DNA of 64,000 nucleotides from Bacidia rubella (lineage: Eukaryota > Ascomycota > Lecanoromycetes > Lecanorales > Ramalinaceae): positions 1,116,001 through 1,180,000 of the forward strand of contig JAVTIF010000011.1 of assembly GCA_032158265.1 (NCBI GenBank), written 5' to 3'. Made by a program: the position numbers and the translations under genes. Of the stretch, positions 25,885 to 40,093 are shown in pieces (within the stretch, counting starts at the first letter, position 1; every line of letters begins with the position of its first letter). The notes under the pieces were generated by a model. It was not told the DNA's origin. It ran no database searches and saw only the letters and a list, made by a program, of their open reading frames with translations.

Positions 25885-26880
25885 TTAAATATTAAAGACT
25901 ATTAAAAACCTTTATAATAGCTAATAACTTTATATTATATACAACTACTATTTATTTATTATATTATTGCAATAACTTTATCGTTTATAAAATGCAATAT
26001 ATATTTTAATATAATTTAAAAATTAGATTAATCCGATTAATAATTATTGAACAATTAACGTTTTTATATAAAAACAACTATAACCAGCCTTTTTTATTAA
26101 TTTTAGTTACTAAAACTTTACTAAAAATAAGCACTTTTTTACTAAAATAAACTATATATAACTAAAATAGACCTTTATAACTAACTAAAAGCTATTAAAA
26201 TACTTAAAATTAGTTTTAGAATTATTGATAAGCTTTAGATTTTATTATTCTGTTTTTTTTATAGTTTTTTAGCTATTTTCTATCCGTTTTTACTGTAAAC
26301 TAAGCTAAAAACCGGAAACGCCTTTGTAAAGACTAAAAATAGCTAAAATAAAAGTTTTTAATTAGTTAAATCGATTATTAGCTATTTAAAAAAAGCTTAA
26401 ATTTAGCTTTTTTAAGTTCTTAATTATTTCCTAGATAATTTTAGCTATAAATCAAGTTAAAAACTGGTTTTTAAAAAAAATAGCGAATTTAAGGACTAAG
26501 ATTTTTTAAATAAAAATTTCTAATTAGCTAAATTATTTATAAACTATTTAAAAATAGTTTAAACTTTATTATTTTAGATTTTTAACCGTTTTTTAGCTAA
26601 ATTTATAGTAAAAACGGCTAAAGAATAGCTTAAATACAATTATATTTAGTTTTATTAATTAGAAAGCTTATTATTTTTCTGTTTAGGATAATATTATATA
26701 ATATAATTAGTCTTTTTAATACTATTTTTAGGCTCTAATTAGCTCTTTCTTGCTATTAGAAATACGTTAAAAAACGAAGTTTTTATTATTAAGAATCATA
26801 TATTCTCCGTTGCGGAATTAATTCTGTATTTACCTTTTCCAAAAAGTTTTTTTTCCAAAAAAAACTCCAGGCTTTTCTTG
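25885..26880 (+). mobile_element. Helitron-like element H5, 5' end missing
   Basis: The + strand from about 25885 to 26880 aligns with H1/H2 and ends with the family hairpin and CTTG|T (CTTG at 26877-26880). No A|TCTACC start is present upstream; the nearest 5' terminus belongs to H3 on the opposite strand at 25751. The two elements thus lie head to head with both 3' hairpins facing outward. Truncation or a junction created by H3 insertion is possible. Confidence 0.7.
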
Positions 26881-26889
26881 TTAAATATA

Positions 26890-27025
26890 ATAAATTATAG
26901 TTAAAAGAATAAAAAACAGAATTATGATATTTAATTAGTAATAAATAATAAACTGAAAATGATTATATATAACTAGTTACTAAGTATCTAATAACTGACT
27001 ATCTAATAACTAGCTATATAACTAT
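26890..27025 (+). repeat. Dispersed repeat R1, copy 2
   Basis: Second copy of the repeat at 15915-16080, more mutated. It begins 10 bp after the CTTG end of H5. Identity of the parent element is unknown. Confidence 0.55.
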
Positions 27026-27420
27026 AATAATATTAAATCTAATAAATATCAAAAAACAAAAGTATTATTGCTTTAATATTAATTTTAAATAGGTTATTCT
27101 GAAATAATTTAAATATATTAAAATTCTTAAACTTAAAATAACTATTATAGCAATAAAGTTCTTTTTAAATTCAACTTAATTTTGAATTTTATTAAAAAAC
27201 TTTTACTTAAATATAATAAATATTATCATTTTTATATTATAATTTAAATTATTAATGATTTCTTTATAAAGCTATTAAAAAAGTATTTTCTTATAATTTA
27301 AAATTATTTAAAATTATTTAAAATTATATATTTAATAATATTAAAAGTAAAATATTTAATATACTATAAATTAATATAAATATTTCTAAAAAAGCAGAAT
27401 CTTTAAAAAAATAAAGTATA

Positions 27421-27696
27421 CGTCAGCAAAAAAAAACCTCGCTAATTAGAGATCTAATTAGATTTTTCGCAAATTTGGCAGGGAAATTAGAATTAGATAG
27501 ATATGCATAAACTTTGCAATACTTTGCACCAATTCTGCGGTTTCGCAGCCAATTTGCGGCAGATTTGCGGCAGAGTTAGTGCAGAATTCCGGCAAAATGC
27601 GTAAAGTTTATGCATATCCGTCTAATTCTAACCTCTATGCCAACTTTGCTTATAAAATCGCGTTTGGCTAAATATCGAGAAAAAGTTTTGCCGACG
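27421..27696. mobile_element. 276-bp foldback MITE with TA target duplication
   Basis: Ends CGTCAGCAAAA and TTTTGCCGACG form a TIR flanked by TA on both sides (27419-27420, 27697-27698). The inverted repeat resumes further in: the blocks TTAGAATTAGA and ATATGCATAAACTTT recur in inverted form on the right arm, so the element can fold almost along its whole length. The loop carries TTGCGGCAGA twice. G/C content is well above the surroundings, so it is young or escaped RIP. A Tc1/mariner-type origin fits the TA duplication. Confidence 0.85.
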
Positions 27697-28442
27697 TATT
27701 TAATTAATATTAATTTTGATTATCTTTTAATTATTAATTAATATAATATAGTAATATTTTAATTTAAGATTTTTTTGAAATATTAAGTTTTATATTATAT
27801 TCTTTTTAATTTTATATATTTTATATTTATTATATTAATTAATAAGTTTTTATTAAATTATTAAAGACTTATTATATATTATAGTAAGTTTGATAATATT
27901 AATAAAGAACAATATATATAATAAAATAATATTTATATAATAATAGATTTTTATATTATTTGTATTATTTCTAATATTTAGTTCACTTTAAATTAGATTA
28001 TTATTTTAAGCAGAATCTAATATAAAAATCTTATATAAGCAATTTTCTATAAACTTTGAAAAAATATTATTAATAAATATATTTATTAAATTAAGATTTT
28101 TAGTATAAATCATTTTAATAAAAATATCATATTTTTAAAGAAAAATAAATTTAGTTTAATTTAATTATATATTAGCTTTATACCTTAAGAAACTATAATC
28201 TTCCTTTTATATATATTTATTTATAATAAATAATTTAATATTAAATATAAATTTATTAATATTTCTTTTATTAAAGTTAATATTTTATCTTTTAGCTTAG
28301 TTTTAATAATTTTCTATTTATAAACTTATTATTAAAATTAAAGAAATTTTTAAGTATATAAACTTAAAATTAATATCGTTTTTAATTAATAAAGTTTTAT
28401 AATAAATATTATTTATTTTATTTATTTAAAATATTTTTAATA
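27697..28442. other. AT-rich stretch, possible 5' part of Gypsy-2
   Basis: No readable domain. Its position before the Gypsy-2 reverse transcriptase, with H4 and a MITE in between, makes a degraded gag region possible, but nothing in the sequence proves it. Confidence 0.35.
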
Positions 28443-30624
28443 TCTACCTTTTCTATAATAAAACTGGACTAACTGCCAGATGTAGTAGGTTTTACCCAAT
28501 TAGGAAGTAAATAAAGTTAGCGCCGGGAGGCCCCTAACTTGGTAAATATCAAAAATCTTGCTATATTTCAATTTTATTTTGCATTACATATAAATCCTCT
28601 ATAATATATTATTTATTATGCTGAGTAGCAAAGGTTTAAGAGACTATATTGCGCTTTTGATTGCCATTTTCGTTGGTCAAAAAGACGCTATATTAGCTAT
28701 GCTATTATATATATTGCTATTACTATAATATAATAACTTTTGCAATTATATTAAAATAGGTTTTTCTGCTCTAGACTATTAACATTAATAACAATATTAA
28801 TAACGCCTTCTCCACTTATATACCCCTATAATGGCCTATTTAGTGCTAGATTTTAATCATGCTTCTTGCCATAGTATTAGTGCAGCTTATTATTATGCTA
28901 ACGCTAACTCTTAGCAGCTCTAGCATTAAAATAGCTACCTCTCTTCCTCTATTATCTTTACTCCCTCCTAGCTCATATTTATGAATTCTCCCTTAATACT
29001 ACTATATAAAGTGACTTTAGAATATGATCTTTAATAGCCTAAGATGCATTATTGCCCTTTCTTCATTATTAATAATAAATTAGACCTATATAATTATTCC
29101 TCCCATAATTAATATTAAAATTCCCTCTATAAATGCCTATTATAGAATATTGAAATTCCATTATCTATATATAGTTATTCTTAATATGAAATATATAAAT
29201 AAAGATATAATTTATTGCATTAATATTATATTAAGAAGCAAGATAATCTAAAAACTAATTTAACCCGCAAATTATATGCGATTTAATATAGCAAATAATA
29301 TGCTTTCTTTAATTATAAACTTAAATATTATTATTTAAAAGGGATCTCTTATTTGTCTATAGTTAGCTTTAAGGATAATAATAAAGATAATAAGCTTTAT
29401 TCTTATTTATATTATAGTTAAGGCTATATTAAAGACTAAGCAAAGATCAAAGAGGTCAAAAACCTGCAATAAATCCTCTATAAGTTTTCGCTAGCAACTT
29501 AGGCTATATAAGATAGTAACAATAAGGGGATAATATATAAAATATGTTAAGAGCTATTTTAATATTATAAAAGTCAAAATATTTTTCAGTATTAATAATA
29601 TAAATCATTATATTTATAGCTAGTCTCTGAATATTACCTTTATTTCAATTACTTACCACTAGTACTACCTTTACCACCTCCTATAACACTATTACTACTA
29701 TTATAATAGTTGCTTTCTCTGCCGGAAAATTACTAAGAAGATAGCAGCGACGACTAGAATATGCTATTAGCTATATTATGCTCGCCATTATATACTCCTT
29801 TATTATTACTATTATTAATAGAACCCATTATATTAGCTTTTCTATTATTATATATTGCTTAAAATTCAGATATAAGAATAAGATTTCAAAAATAGCATAA
29901 AAATAAATAGCGGCAATAATATTAGAAGAAGGCAAAACGGCAATAATAATAAGCTGTTGCTATGCTAAAAGCAGGTATAGAGAGGCTATAGGCAGTTATT
30001 ATTCTAGCATATTAATCCGGCTACTGAGGTTAAATGATAGCAATATATATAATAAAGAATAAGCACTATATAGAATACCTGCCTATTATTATTAGAGGAC
30101 CTTAAATTGCTTAAAAATGCAAGAAAACTTATTAATAAAATTAAATTCGCATATTTTAAGCTATTATTTTAAGCTATATTAAGCTCCTGCATTAAGACCA
30201 AATTTTATGATAATATTATTATCAATTATTCTTTTTATGCTATTCTGAATTTTTATTACTTCTATAGCTATATTAAATAATACTATAATTTGCTTTAATA
30301 TTATTCTTAGATCTATAGGATGTCTGCTTCGCTATTATTAGCTCCTCTTTAAATTTGAATTTTTGTATAATTAGCACCAGACTGGCATAAAAGGAAGCTC
30401 TTATTTTCTAATTATTACTCCTTATTGTTCCCCTGTTATTATATATAATATATAATATAATAAGTTGCTCTAACGAGATTTTTAGCCAAATACCTCGCTA
30501 TTAGTGGCAGCTAGGATGCCCGTTCTTTATTACCAAAAAACCTTACTAAGATGCCTGCTCCCCATTATTAAAAATCTTATTTTCCCAGGAGAGTTTTTTT
30601 CCAAAAAAACTCCAGGCCTTCTTG
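28443..30624 (+). mobile_element. Helitron-like non-autonomous element H4
   Basis: Plus-strand copy: A|TCTACCTTTTCTATAATAAA at 28443, and at the other end a 22-bp hairpin GAG-T7-CC-A7-CTC (30591-30612), 12 nucleotides and CTTG at 30621-30624 followed by T. The 3' end matches H3 over about 200 bp. The interior (28480-30400) is less AT-rich than its surroundings with repeated ATTATTACTATTA-like words, but I find no Rep or helicase motif. 2182 bp. It is the best copy for defining both termini. Confidence 0.82.
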
Positions 30625-30951
30625 TTTAATATTAATATTTTTATAAAAATATATCTTATTTTAGTGAAAAACTTTATAAATATAATAAAGATAATAAGTT
30701 TTTATTAATTAAGAAGCTAAAAAAGAAATTATATTTATTACCTTACTTACCTATATTTTTAGCTTATATATATAAAATAATAATATAATAGCTTAGTCTC
30801 TTTAAAGTAGTTTAATATATTAATATAAATTATATAGAAAATTCTTTTTTTGCTTTTATTATTTTCAAGTAATTTTCAACAACTATAAACTTAATAATAA
30901 CCTTTATTAATTTGCTAAGAATATTTATTAATAATTAATATATATTAGCTT

Positions 30952-31368
30952 TACGCTTCGGAATAGGTCGGGTTGGGTCGGGTTAGAGGGTAAATAAACC
31001 GACCCAGACTGGGTCAGATTGTAGCTAAGTCAGGTAAGGTTAAAAATCGATAAGTCAGGTTAAATCGGGTTATTTTCCTGGGTCAACTTATCCAATTTTT
31101 TTCAAATTTTTTATCAATTTTTCTATTAATTTTTCTATTAATTAAAAGATTTTTTTTCTTAAAAAAAATAATATTAAAATTATACTAAATTATACTAAAA
31201 ATATATTAAAAATATACTAAAAATAGTATCTAATTCAATCTAAGAAAAAATAGGTCGGGTTGGATTAAGTTGGGTCAGATTAAAAAGTCTATAACCTAAC
31301 CTGACCCAGCAAACCGACCCGACCTAGCCCAACTTTTACTGGATTGAACCGACCTATTCCGAAGCGTA
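30952..31368. mobile_element. hAT-like MITE, copy D
   Basis: Ends TACGCTTCGGAATAGGTCGG and ATTCCGAAGCGTA are the best preserved of the family, and the opposed GGTCGGGTT arrays are clear. The 8-bp flanks (ATTAGCTT and AATATATC) do not match, so the TSD has decayed or the copy lies at a rearranged junction. It sits immediately before the recognisable reverse transcriptase of Gypsy-2. Confidence 0.82.
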
Positions 31369-33451
31369 AATATATCTTATAATAAGCTTTTAATTATATA
31401 GAAATATTTAAAAAATAATCTAAAAAAAGGCTTTATATAGTCTAGCTTTTTATTTATAATATTATCTATTTCTTTTTTAAAGAAGTCTAGAAATAGTTTA
31501 TACTTTTATATTGATTATTAAGTTTTTAATATTATTATTATTAAGCACCAATATTTTTTATTTCTAATTCAGAAGACTTTAAATAATATTATTTATATTA
31601 AATGTTTTATTAAACTCAATATTATTGCGGCTTTTAATAAACTTCAGATAATTAAAAGCGAAAAATATAAAACTATTTTCTATATTCGTATTAGTTTATA
31701 TAAATATCGAGTTATACTATTTAGTTTATATGATACTTTTATAGAGTTTCAAAACTTTATTAATAATATTTTAAAAAAATATTCGAACGATTTCTATACC
31801 GTTTATACTAACAATATATTTATTTATAGTAAAAATAAAAAATAAAATATTTATTATATTCGTTTTGTTTTTAAAATATTTTATAAAATAAGTTTTTAAA
31901 TTAATATTAATAAATACAAGTTTAATATCTAAAAAATCAAGTATTTTAAACTTATTATTTTTAATAAGAATATTAAAATAAACTTAACTAAAATCTCTAT
32001 TATCTTAGATTAGATATTTTTTTAAAATATTAAAAAAATATAAAGCTTTCTAAAATTCGCTAATTTCTATTATTACTTTATTTTCAACTTTAACGCTTTT
32101 GCTTGTTTTTTAATAGTTTTTATTAAAAAAGTTATTAAGTATAAATAGATAATAGCCTATAAAAAAGCCTTTTTACGTTTTAAAGCTATTTTTATTTAAA
32201 TACTTATTCTTTACTATTTCGATTTCGAAGATAAAATTATTATTAAAACTAACATTTTTAACAAAGTTATTATAGATATTCTTTTATAATATAATAGTAA
32301 AAGACTTATTTAGCTTATTGTTTTCTTTCTTATTAAAATATTACTTATTAAATATAATTGTAAAATCTATAATAAAAAGCTTTTTATTGTTATTTATATT
32401 TTCGAAGAATAGTAATCCAAGCTATAAAACCTTAAATACTTTATTAATATAGTAATAAATTATTAAAATCTTAAATATTTGATTACTATTAAACTTTTTA
32501 TATTTTACTAAACTTCTTAAATTTATTTTATTTTATAGTTTAACTTTAAAATCTATTATAGACTTAACTATTAAAATATTATTACTAATATTTTAACTTA
32601 TTATATAGATAATTTGCAAATAAAAAAATACTATAAATAATAGATTTTATTTAAGCCCGAAAATATTTAATTTTATATTATTAGTTTTCACGGCTAGCGA
32701 TATAGATTCTTAAACTATTATTAATAAACTAGGTTTTTCTTTTAAAAATATAAATATAAACACTATTGTAATTAACTGTTAAATATTTTCAAAGCCTCTA
32801 AAATGAGTTTAAAAACCCTATAAATCTATTTATAATCGATAATTTTATAGCTAAAATAACTAAAAATAAAAAATATTAGGAAATCTATAATATTATCGCT
32901 CGCGGGAACTATAAACGTAAATACTTCTCTATCGCTGAATACGAAATCTAAAGTTTTTATATTATATATCGAAAGAACTAATTCTTAATACTAGTGATAG
33001 ATAATTACTATATTAATATAATTTGTTTCTATTATATCTTATTTACAATAATTTGTCCGGACTAAAAACATATTTATAAATTCTTTTTAGGAACTATTAA
33101 TAGCTTAATATAATTACTAACGTTAAGAAATACTATTAAAACTATTATACTTGCTTTAAAACTAAAATCTTTTAAGTCAAAAAACAAGAAATCTTAATAT
33201 CCTTAGAAGTTTTTTAGCGATATTAATATTATATCTTAATTGATTTTATTATTATATTATTTAAAAATATAGATTTTTAAAATTAAAAAATTATAAATAT
33301 TATAATAGTCTATAAATGTTTTTTTAAATAATTTTATATTAAAATAGTAAGCGATATCTCTACTAAAAATACCGCTAAAGCCTTTATTTAAGCAATTTAG
33401 AAATATTATAATATACTAAAAAATATTGTTTTTAACTGAAAAACCTAGTTC

Positions 33452-33721
33452 TGTTGTAATCTGACCCAGCATGCTCATTTTGATATTGCTCGGTTAAACC
33501 TCGGTATGGCCGGCAAAACCTCGGCTTAACGACTCTTATTGTCACAAACTGAAGTTCGATACAAGAACGTATTGAAAGCCAACGTATTAAAGCTTTAATT
33601 TATAGTATTTAGTATAAAATATCCGCTCTTCTTTTTCTTTTATTTTTTATCTTTAATGTTTTCGTTAGTTAAGGCCCTATAAAAGCGGTTTTATACTATT
33701 AAGCTAGATAAATAGTTAATA
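33452..33721 (+). repeat. 5' LTR of Gypsy-4 (270 bp)
   Basis: Starts TGTTGTAATCTGACCC and ends GTTAATA (ancestral GTCAACA). It is less RIP-mutated in its first 150 bp than the 3' LTR and shows CTCGGTATGGCCGGCAAAAC intact. Same length as its partner at 40094. Confidence 0.93.
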
Positions 33722-36700
33722 TTATACTAAAAATTTTTAACTATTATAATATCTAAAAGATAATATCGCAAAACAAAATCTTTTTTAAAACGTCGATAGC
33801 TTAATTTATTTCGATATTAAATTCTATAGTTTTAGTAGCCAAATTCTATCCCGCTTAAATAGCAATATTATTAATAATCTGACGTAATTTAAATATAAAA
33901 CTAAATTAAACTCGATAAAAGCTAATTATTAAAAAAATAATCTAATATTAATAAGAGCTAGCCGTTAGAAAAGCAATGTAATAGATTATAAATAATGAAC
34001 TCTAGAAAAATATCATTAAAATAAAAAGTTTTTACGTCTATATAATAAATTTATATATTAGCAATACATTTTTTAATAATAGATGAGCTAATTGCGCTTG
34101 AAAAGCTTACTATTTATTAAAAAAAAAACTAAATTATTTAATTTATTATTCTATTAACTCTTTCTATATTTATTAAATTAATAAACTCTATATAAAATAT
34201 TATTATTATTAAATAATTTAAAGTATATATCGAGGCTAATAAAGGATCGAAAGAACTATTAGCTATACTCGGAGTGTTATAATTATCTATAAACTATACT
34301 ATATTAATAATATAAATAACTGAGGAACTAAAGAAGATCTATAATAATAAAAATAAAAAAGTTATATTATTTAAAGAATAGAATTTGAAGTATATAAAAA
34401 AGTTAAATACTAATATAGTTATAAATAAAAAAGAGATAGCTAAATAATATAATCATAAACTATTATTTTAGACTAAATTATAAATAATTTAATTTTTTAA
34501 TTTTAAATTATTATTAAATAATAAAAACGGCAAAATTAACTATAATATATAGAAGACTAATATAATTTAGAAGCTTAAATTTAACTTCGATTATTATTGT
34601 TATATTCAAGATTAGATTATTTATATTAATAGTTATTTTATTAGCGATATAATTGAATATATTTATATTCGTTTCAAATTAAATATTTATAACTTTATTG
34701 AAAACGCTAATAAATTTTTTAAATATTTAAATAAACTTTATATAAATTAAGATAAAAAAAACAATAATAAATGCAAATATTATGATCTTAATTAGAAAAA
34801 TCGCCTTTTTAAGGAATTTTAGTTAAACTTTATTATACTAATATTAAAGCTTAAAAAAATAGATAAATAGATTATTAGTAATTTAGAAAAAAAGATTAAC
34901 TATTAACTATATAATTGCTTTATTAATAATTAAAATACAAAAAACTTATTAATCTAATTTCGCTAATATTTAGCAATAATTAGTAATATTATTTATAATT
35001 ATACTTAAAATAATAAATAATTAGTTCTTATTTAGAAGCTATAGACTATTTATATTTTTATTCGAATATTAGCTTTTATTAAAATAATATTTTCTATTAT
35101 TTAGCCTGTAAAAGTAATAAGTCTTAGCTTATTATATTATTAATCTCTTTTTAAGCAAAAAAACAAAGAAATTGCTATTATATTAAATATTCATTTTAAA
35201 TATAATAAAATAGAATATTATATTTTCGAATATAAGCTTGGAGGATTACTTTATAACCCTATAAATATTAATAAGATTAATATTAATAATAATAAATAAA
35301 AAACAAAAGCACGCTAATAATTCTGAGCCTAAGTCTAAAGAAAACTCAAAAAACAAGTAATCTCTGCTAATAATATAGCTAGAGGTAATAAGGTCTAAAT
35401 ATTATTATTAAATAGCTATAAATACTTTTAGAATAATTTTTTTATATTAAAACTTTTTATATAAATAAATAAGAATAGAAAAACTTATTAATATTAATAC
35501 TATTAATTATATTTTTATTAATATTGATTTTATATATTCTTTTTTAGAAAAATTTAGTATTATATTTATGTTTTTAAGCAAGCCTAAACTAATATAGATA
35601 TATAATAGAGTTAACTGTTAATTTATTATCTATACTCTTTATATAATATTGATTATCTAAAGAAAAACTATTTAATTAATATTATTTTTTATTATCCAAT
35701 TAAGAACTTATTTATTTATTATTGAATAATTTTAAATAAAAGCTATTAAAGTTTTTTTTAATTATAATATTTAGCGAGTATATTATTTGCTAGAAAGTCT
35801 TAAATAAATTAATATTAAAATAATATTCGCAGGCCGCTCGCCGCTATTTATTCTACTATAATGGACTATAAAAACGCTTATGCTTAAAATAAAAATGCTT
35901 TTAGCTTTAATAGTAACTAAGGAAAAAATCGCAATTATACTGGCGGTGCAATTAGTATTAATATTGATTTAGATCCTAAAAAGGCTTATTTTATTAATAA
36001 AAGAAGATTAAGATTAATTATTAAATATTAAAGCTATTATAATAATATTTTTTATAAATTACTTATTAATTAAAAAAAGAACTAAAAAAACTCAGTTTTT
36101 TTAATATTAATAATAAAGTTCAACGGATATTCAATTCGCTATAAATTATTTTAAAACTCGAAAAAACTGAATGAAATCTTTATTATATTATTTACTTAAA
36201 AAGAGATTAAAACGAAGCTTTTTAAATAACCATATAATACTTTTAATATATTCAATAAATAATAGTTTAAAGTCTTATCTAAATATTAAAATTAGAATTA
36301 TAAAATTAATTTAACTAATAAAATAGAAGATTTACTAAAATCAAAGCTATATAATATAAGTTGTTATTATTATTTATAAAAAATAAAAGAATATTTAGAT
36401 AATAACCTAGCTAAAAAGTTTATTATTTTATTTAAAATATTATATATATTATTTATTCTATTTATATATAAAAAAATAATAATCTATATTTTTATATTAA
36501 TTATTAAAAGCTTAATAATATTACGAAAAAGAACTATTATCTATTGTTATTAATTGAAAAAACAATAACTAAAATAGCTAGATATAAATATTTATCTAAA
36601 ATTAATATTATATTAGTGTTTATTAGAATAAAAATAGATCTAAGTAATAAAAAATATTTTTTTTTCTTAATTTATTTTGGTATATATATATATAAGGTTT

Positions 36701-39700
36701 TATTATTTAAATTTTTAAACGAATTAATATTATAGTAAAACTATATTAATAATGTGCTATTCAAATATATTAATAAGTTTTATTAAGCTTATATAAATAA
36801 TATTTTTATTTATAATAAAAATTTTCAAGAATATAAAAAATATATTTGCTAAGTTCTTTAAAAACTCTAAGCAACAGGTCTATAAATTAATATCAAAAAA
36901 TATAAATTTAATATTATTAAGACTAAGTTTTTTAAAATTATTATTAGCAATAATAGCATTAAGATAAATCTTAAAAAAATTGAAGCTATTATGTTATAAT
37001 AAATATTAATAATCATAAAATAAGTCTAAAAGTTTTCCGGCTTTTATAACTTCTATTGTAGATTTATAAAGAATTTTAGAAGAATAATAAGAGTATTAAT
37101 TAACTTTGTATATAAAGATATAAAATAGGCATAAAGTTAAAAAGTAAAAAAGTCGTTTAATACGTTAAAAAAGATAATAATAGAAGCTCTAATATTATAT
37201 TATTTTAATTTAAACTTAAAATATATTCTAGAAACTGATTCTTTAAATAAAATTAATAATAATATACTATTATAAAAAGATAATAAAAATAAAATATATT
37301 TGGTTATATTTTATAGTAAGAATCTAAACCTAACGGAATAGAATTATAATATTTATAATAAAAAGGTTTTAGCTATTATTTATATTTTTGAGTATTAGCA
37401 ATTTAAGCTAAAAGCTATTAAAACTTTAATATAAATCTTAATTAATTATAAAAATTTTAAAACCTTTATAATAACTAAAAAGCTATCTAAAAAATAAATA
37501 TAATAAGCTAAGATTTTATTATATTATAACTTCAAAATCTATTATTATACCGGCAAAAGCAATATTAAAACAGATGCTTTAATTCGCTGAGGATATAAAG
37601 ATTAATAAAAATAAAAAAACTATTAAGTTTTGCTATTATTAAATAAGTTCGATCTTTTATTATTATATAAAAGAGAGCAATTTCAAAGCTTATTAATATA
37701 TAAGATTATTTAATAAGCTAATAATATTAATAAAGACTATATTCATTATCAAAAAACTATTGAACGAGGAATAATCAATTATATTAATAATATTAGTTTT
37801 AAATATATAAAAAGTAAATAGCAAATATTATACTAATAAGATAGATTATAGATGCTTTAATCTTAGATTATTTATTTTATTAAAAAAATCTATAATTAAA
37901 AGCTAGTTAACTATTTAGAAATAAATAGGATTTTCGAAATAATTAAACAATATTACTATTAGTTTAGAATAATAAAGAGTATTAAATAATATATTACTAA
38001 CTATTATACTTGCTAATGAGTAAAAATACCTTATAATAGATTAAATGATCTATTATATTTTTTATTAGTATTTTAATAATAATAAGAAGATTTTAGAATA
38101 GATTTTATTATTATTTTCTAGAATATTAGCAAATAAACGGTATTTTAACTATTATATACCGTTTTAGCAAAAATAAAAATTATATATTAATATACTGCAA
38201 AGAGCTAAAAACATTAATAGAAGAAATAGCTTATATTATTATTTACAAAGTTATTATTTAATATGGATTACTAAATAGCATAATATTAGATCGTAGACCT
38301 TAATTTGTATTAACGTTATAGAAATTATTATATATTAGACTTAATATTAATAATAATAAGTTAATAGCCTATTATTTTAAAACTAATAAATAGACTAAAT
38401 AAACTAACTAGAATATTAATATTTACTTAAGAACATTTATTAATTATTATTAAAATAATTAGATAAACTTATTATTTAGTATAATAGAATTAATTTATAG
38501 CAATTTCGAATTAGCAGCTACCGGAATAATTTTATTCTTTATTAATTATAGTTATTACTTTAAAATGAATTTCGGACTAAATAATATCTTATATAAAATA
38601 TAATACGATTAGCAGTTAGCTATTCAAATTGCTAATATCTTAGATAAAATGCAAGCTATTTTAGAAGAAATATAGATTGATATAAAAGAGATTTAAAACT
38701 AAATAGCGAAATATATTAACTGTTGCCGCAAAGATATTATATATAAAATCGGCGATTAGATATAGCTTAATATAAAGAATATCTAAACTAGCCGGTTTAG
38801 CAAAAAGTTAAATAATAAGTAGATTAAACTATTTAAAATTATAAAAAAATCGGTTATTTATATGAGTTAAATCTGTCTAGAATAATAAAATATTTTAGAA
38901 TCTTTTATGTTAAATTTCTCTATAAAAACTTAAATAATCCGCTATTAAAACAAGATAATTGGAAACTTAAACTGATTATTATTAACAAATAAATAAAATA
39001 CAAACTTAAGCGGATTTTAGCTATTAAACGCTTTTATAAACGCGTATTATTTAAAGTGAAATAAATAAACTAAAAATATAATAACAAGTAGTATAAAGTT
39101 GAGAGCTTTAATAATTTATAGGATATTATTAATAATTACTATAAATGATATTTATAATTATTAGGAGGTCTTAAAGATAATTATCGCTTTAAATAGTATA
39201 GAAAGCTACCTCGAATATAATATAAATATTTTATACGATTAGCAATTTTGGACTAGCTTAAATCGTTTAGACATATAACTTGAATAATCAATAAAGCCGC
39301 AATATAAGTATTTTAACTATATACTAAATCTATATATTATATCTCTAAAGCTTATTATAGAACTATTATATTAACGCTTATATTCTAATCTAATATAGAC
39401 TAGCTCTATCATTATTTTAAAAGTATAAATATTTTTTTTTCTTTCTCTTTTTTATTTTATACCGCTAGGAAAGCGACAAAATGCGAGGATATTAAATAGA
39501 AAGATTTATATAGATAATAAATACGGCTATAACGCTATATAGTATGCTTTAAGAAGTATTTTTATGCTAATATAACGACTAAACTAGTATCTTAATAGTA
39601 AGCTATAATAATAAATTAGTCTTTTTTTAAATATATAATGCAATAAATGATAGTCGCAAAACATTTTTTGAAAAAAAGAGTATTTTAGAAAGCTACTATA

Positions 39701-40093
39701 TTAGAATTAGCTCTAGGCTTCTCTTCGTAGTATAAATACCTCCTCTTTTTTTTCTTTTTCTTTTTCTTTTCTTCTCACTATTAATGGTTTCAATTAGCTA
39801 TAGAGTAACGCCGCCGCCCCTATTAGAGAAGACTTAAATAGAAAATGAGCGTCTAAGCGGTTACGACGCTATACGATATACTTTAAAAGGCATTTCTATA
39901 CTAATATTAACAATAAACTAGCATTTTAGTAGTATACTATAGTAAAAACTAATATCTCTAACGAAAATATAATAATATAAATAACTCTTATAGATAGTTA
40001 TAATAACAAATAAAACCGTATAAAAGCTTAGAAGCTGGTTTATAAGATATTATATTATATTATAAGGTTATAATAGACTTAAAAAAAAGATAT

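Noticed and set aside
23367..26880. A 3.5-kb TIR transposon with ends at 23367 and 26880
   Set aside because: No TSD, and other copies show that each element has two different ends; the picture is two head-to-head Helitron-like elements.
36544..36735. 63-codon open frame as an independent gene
   Set aside because: It is a short surviving piece of the Gypsy-4 reverse transcriptase, not a gene of its own.
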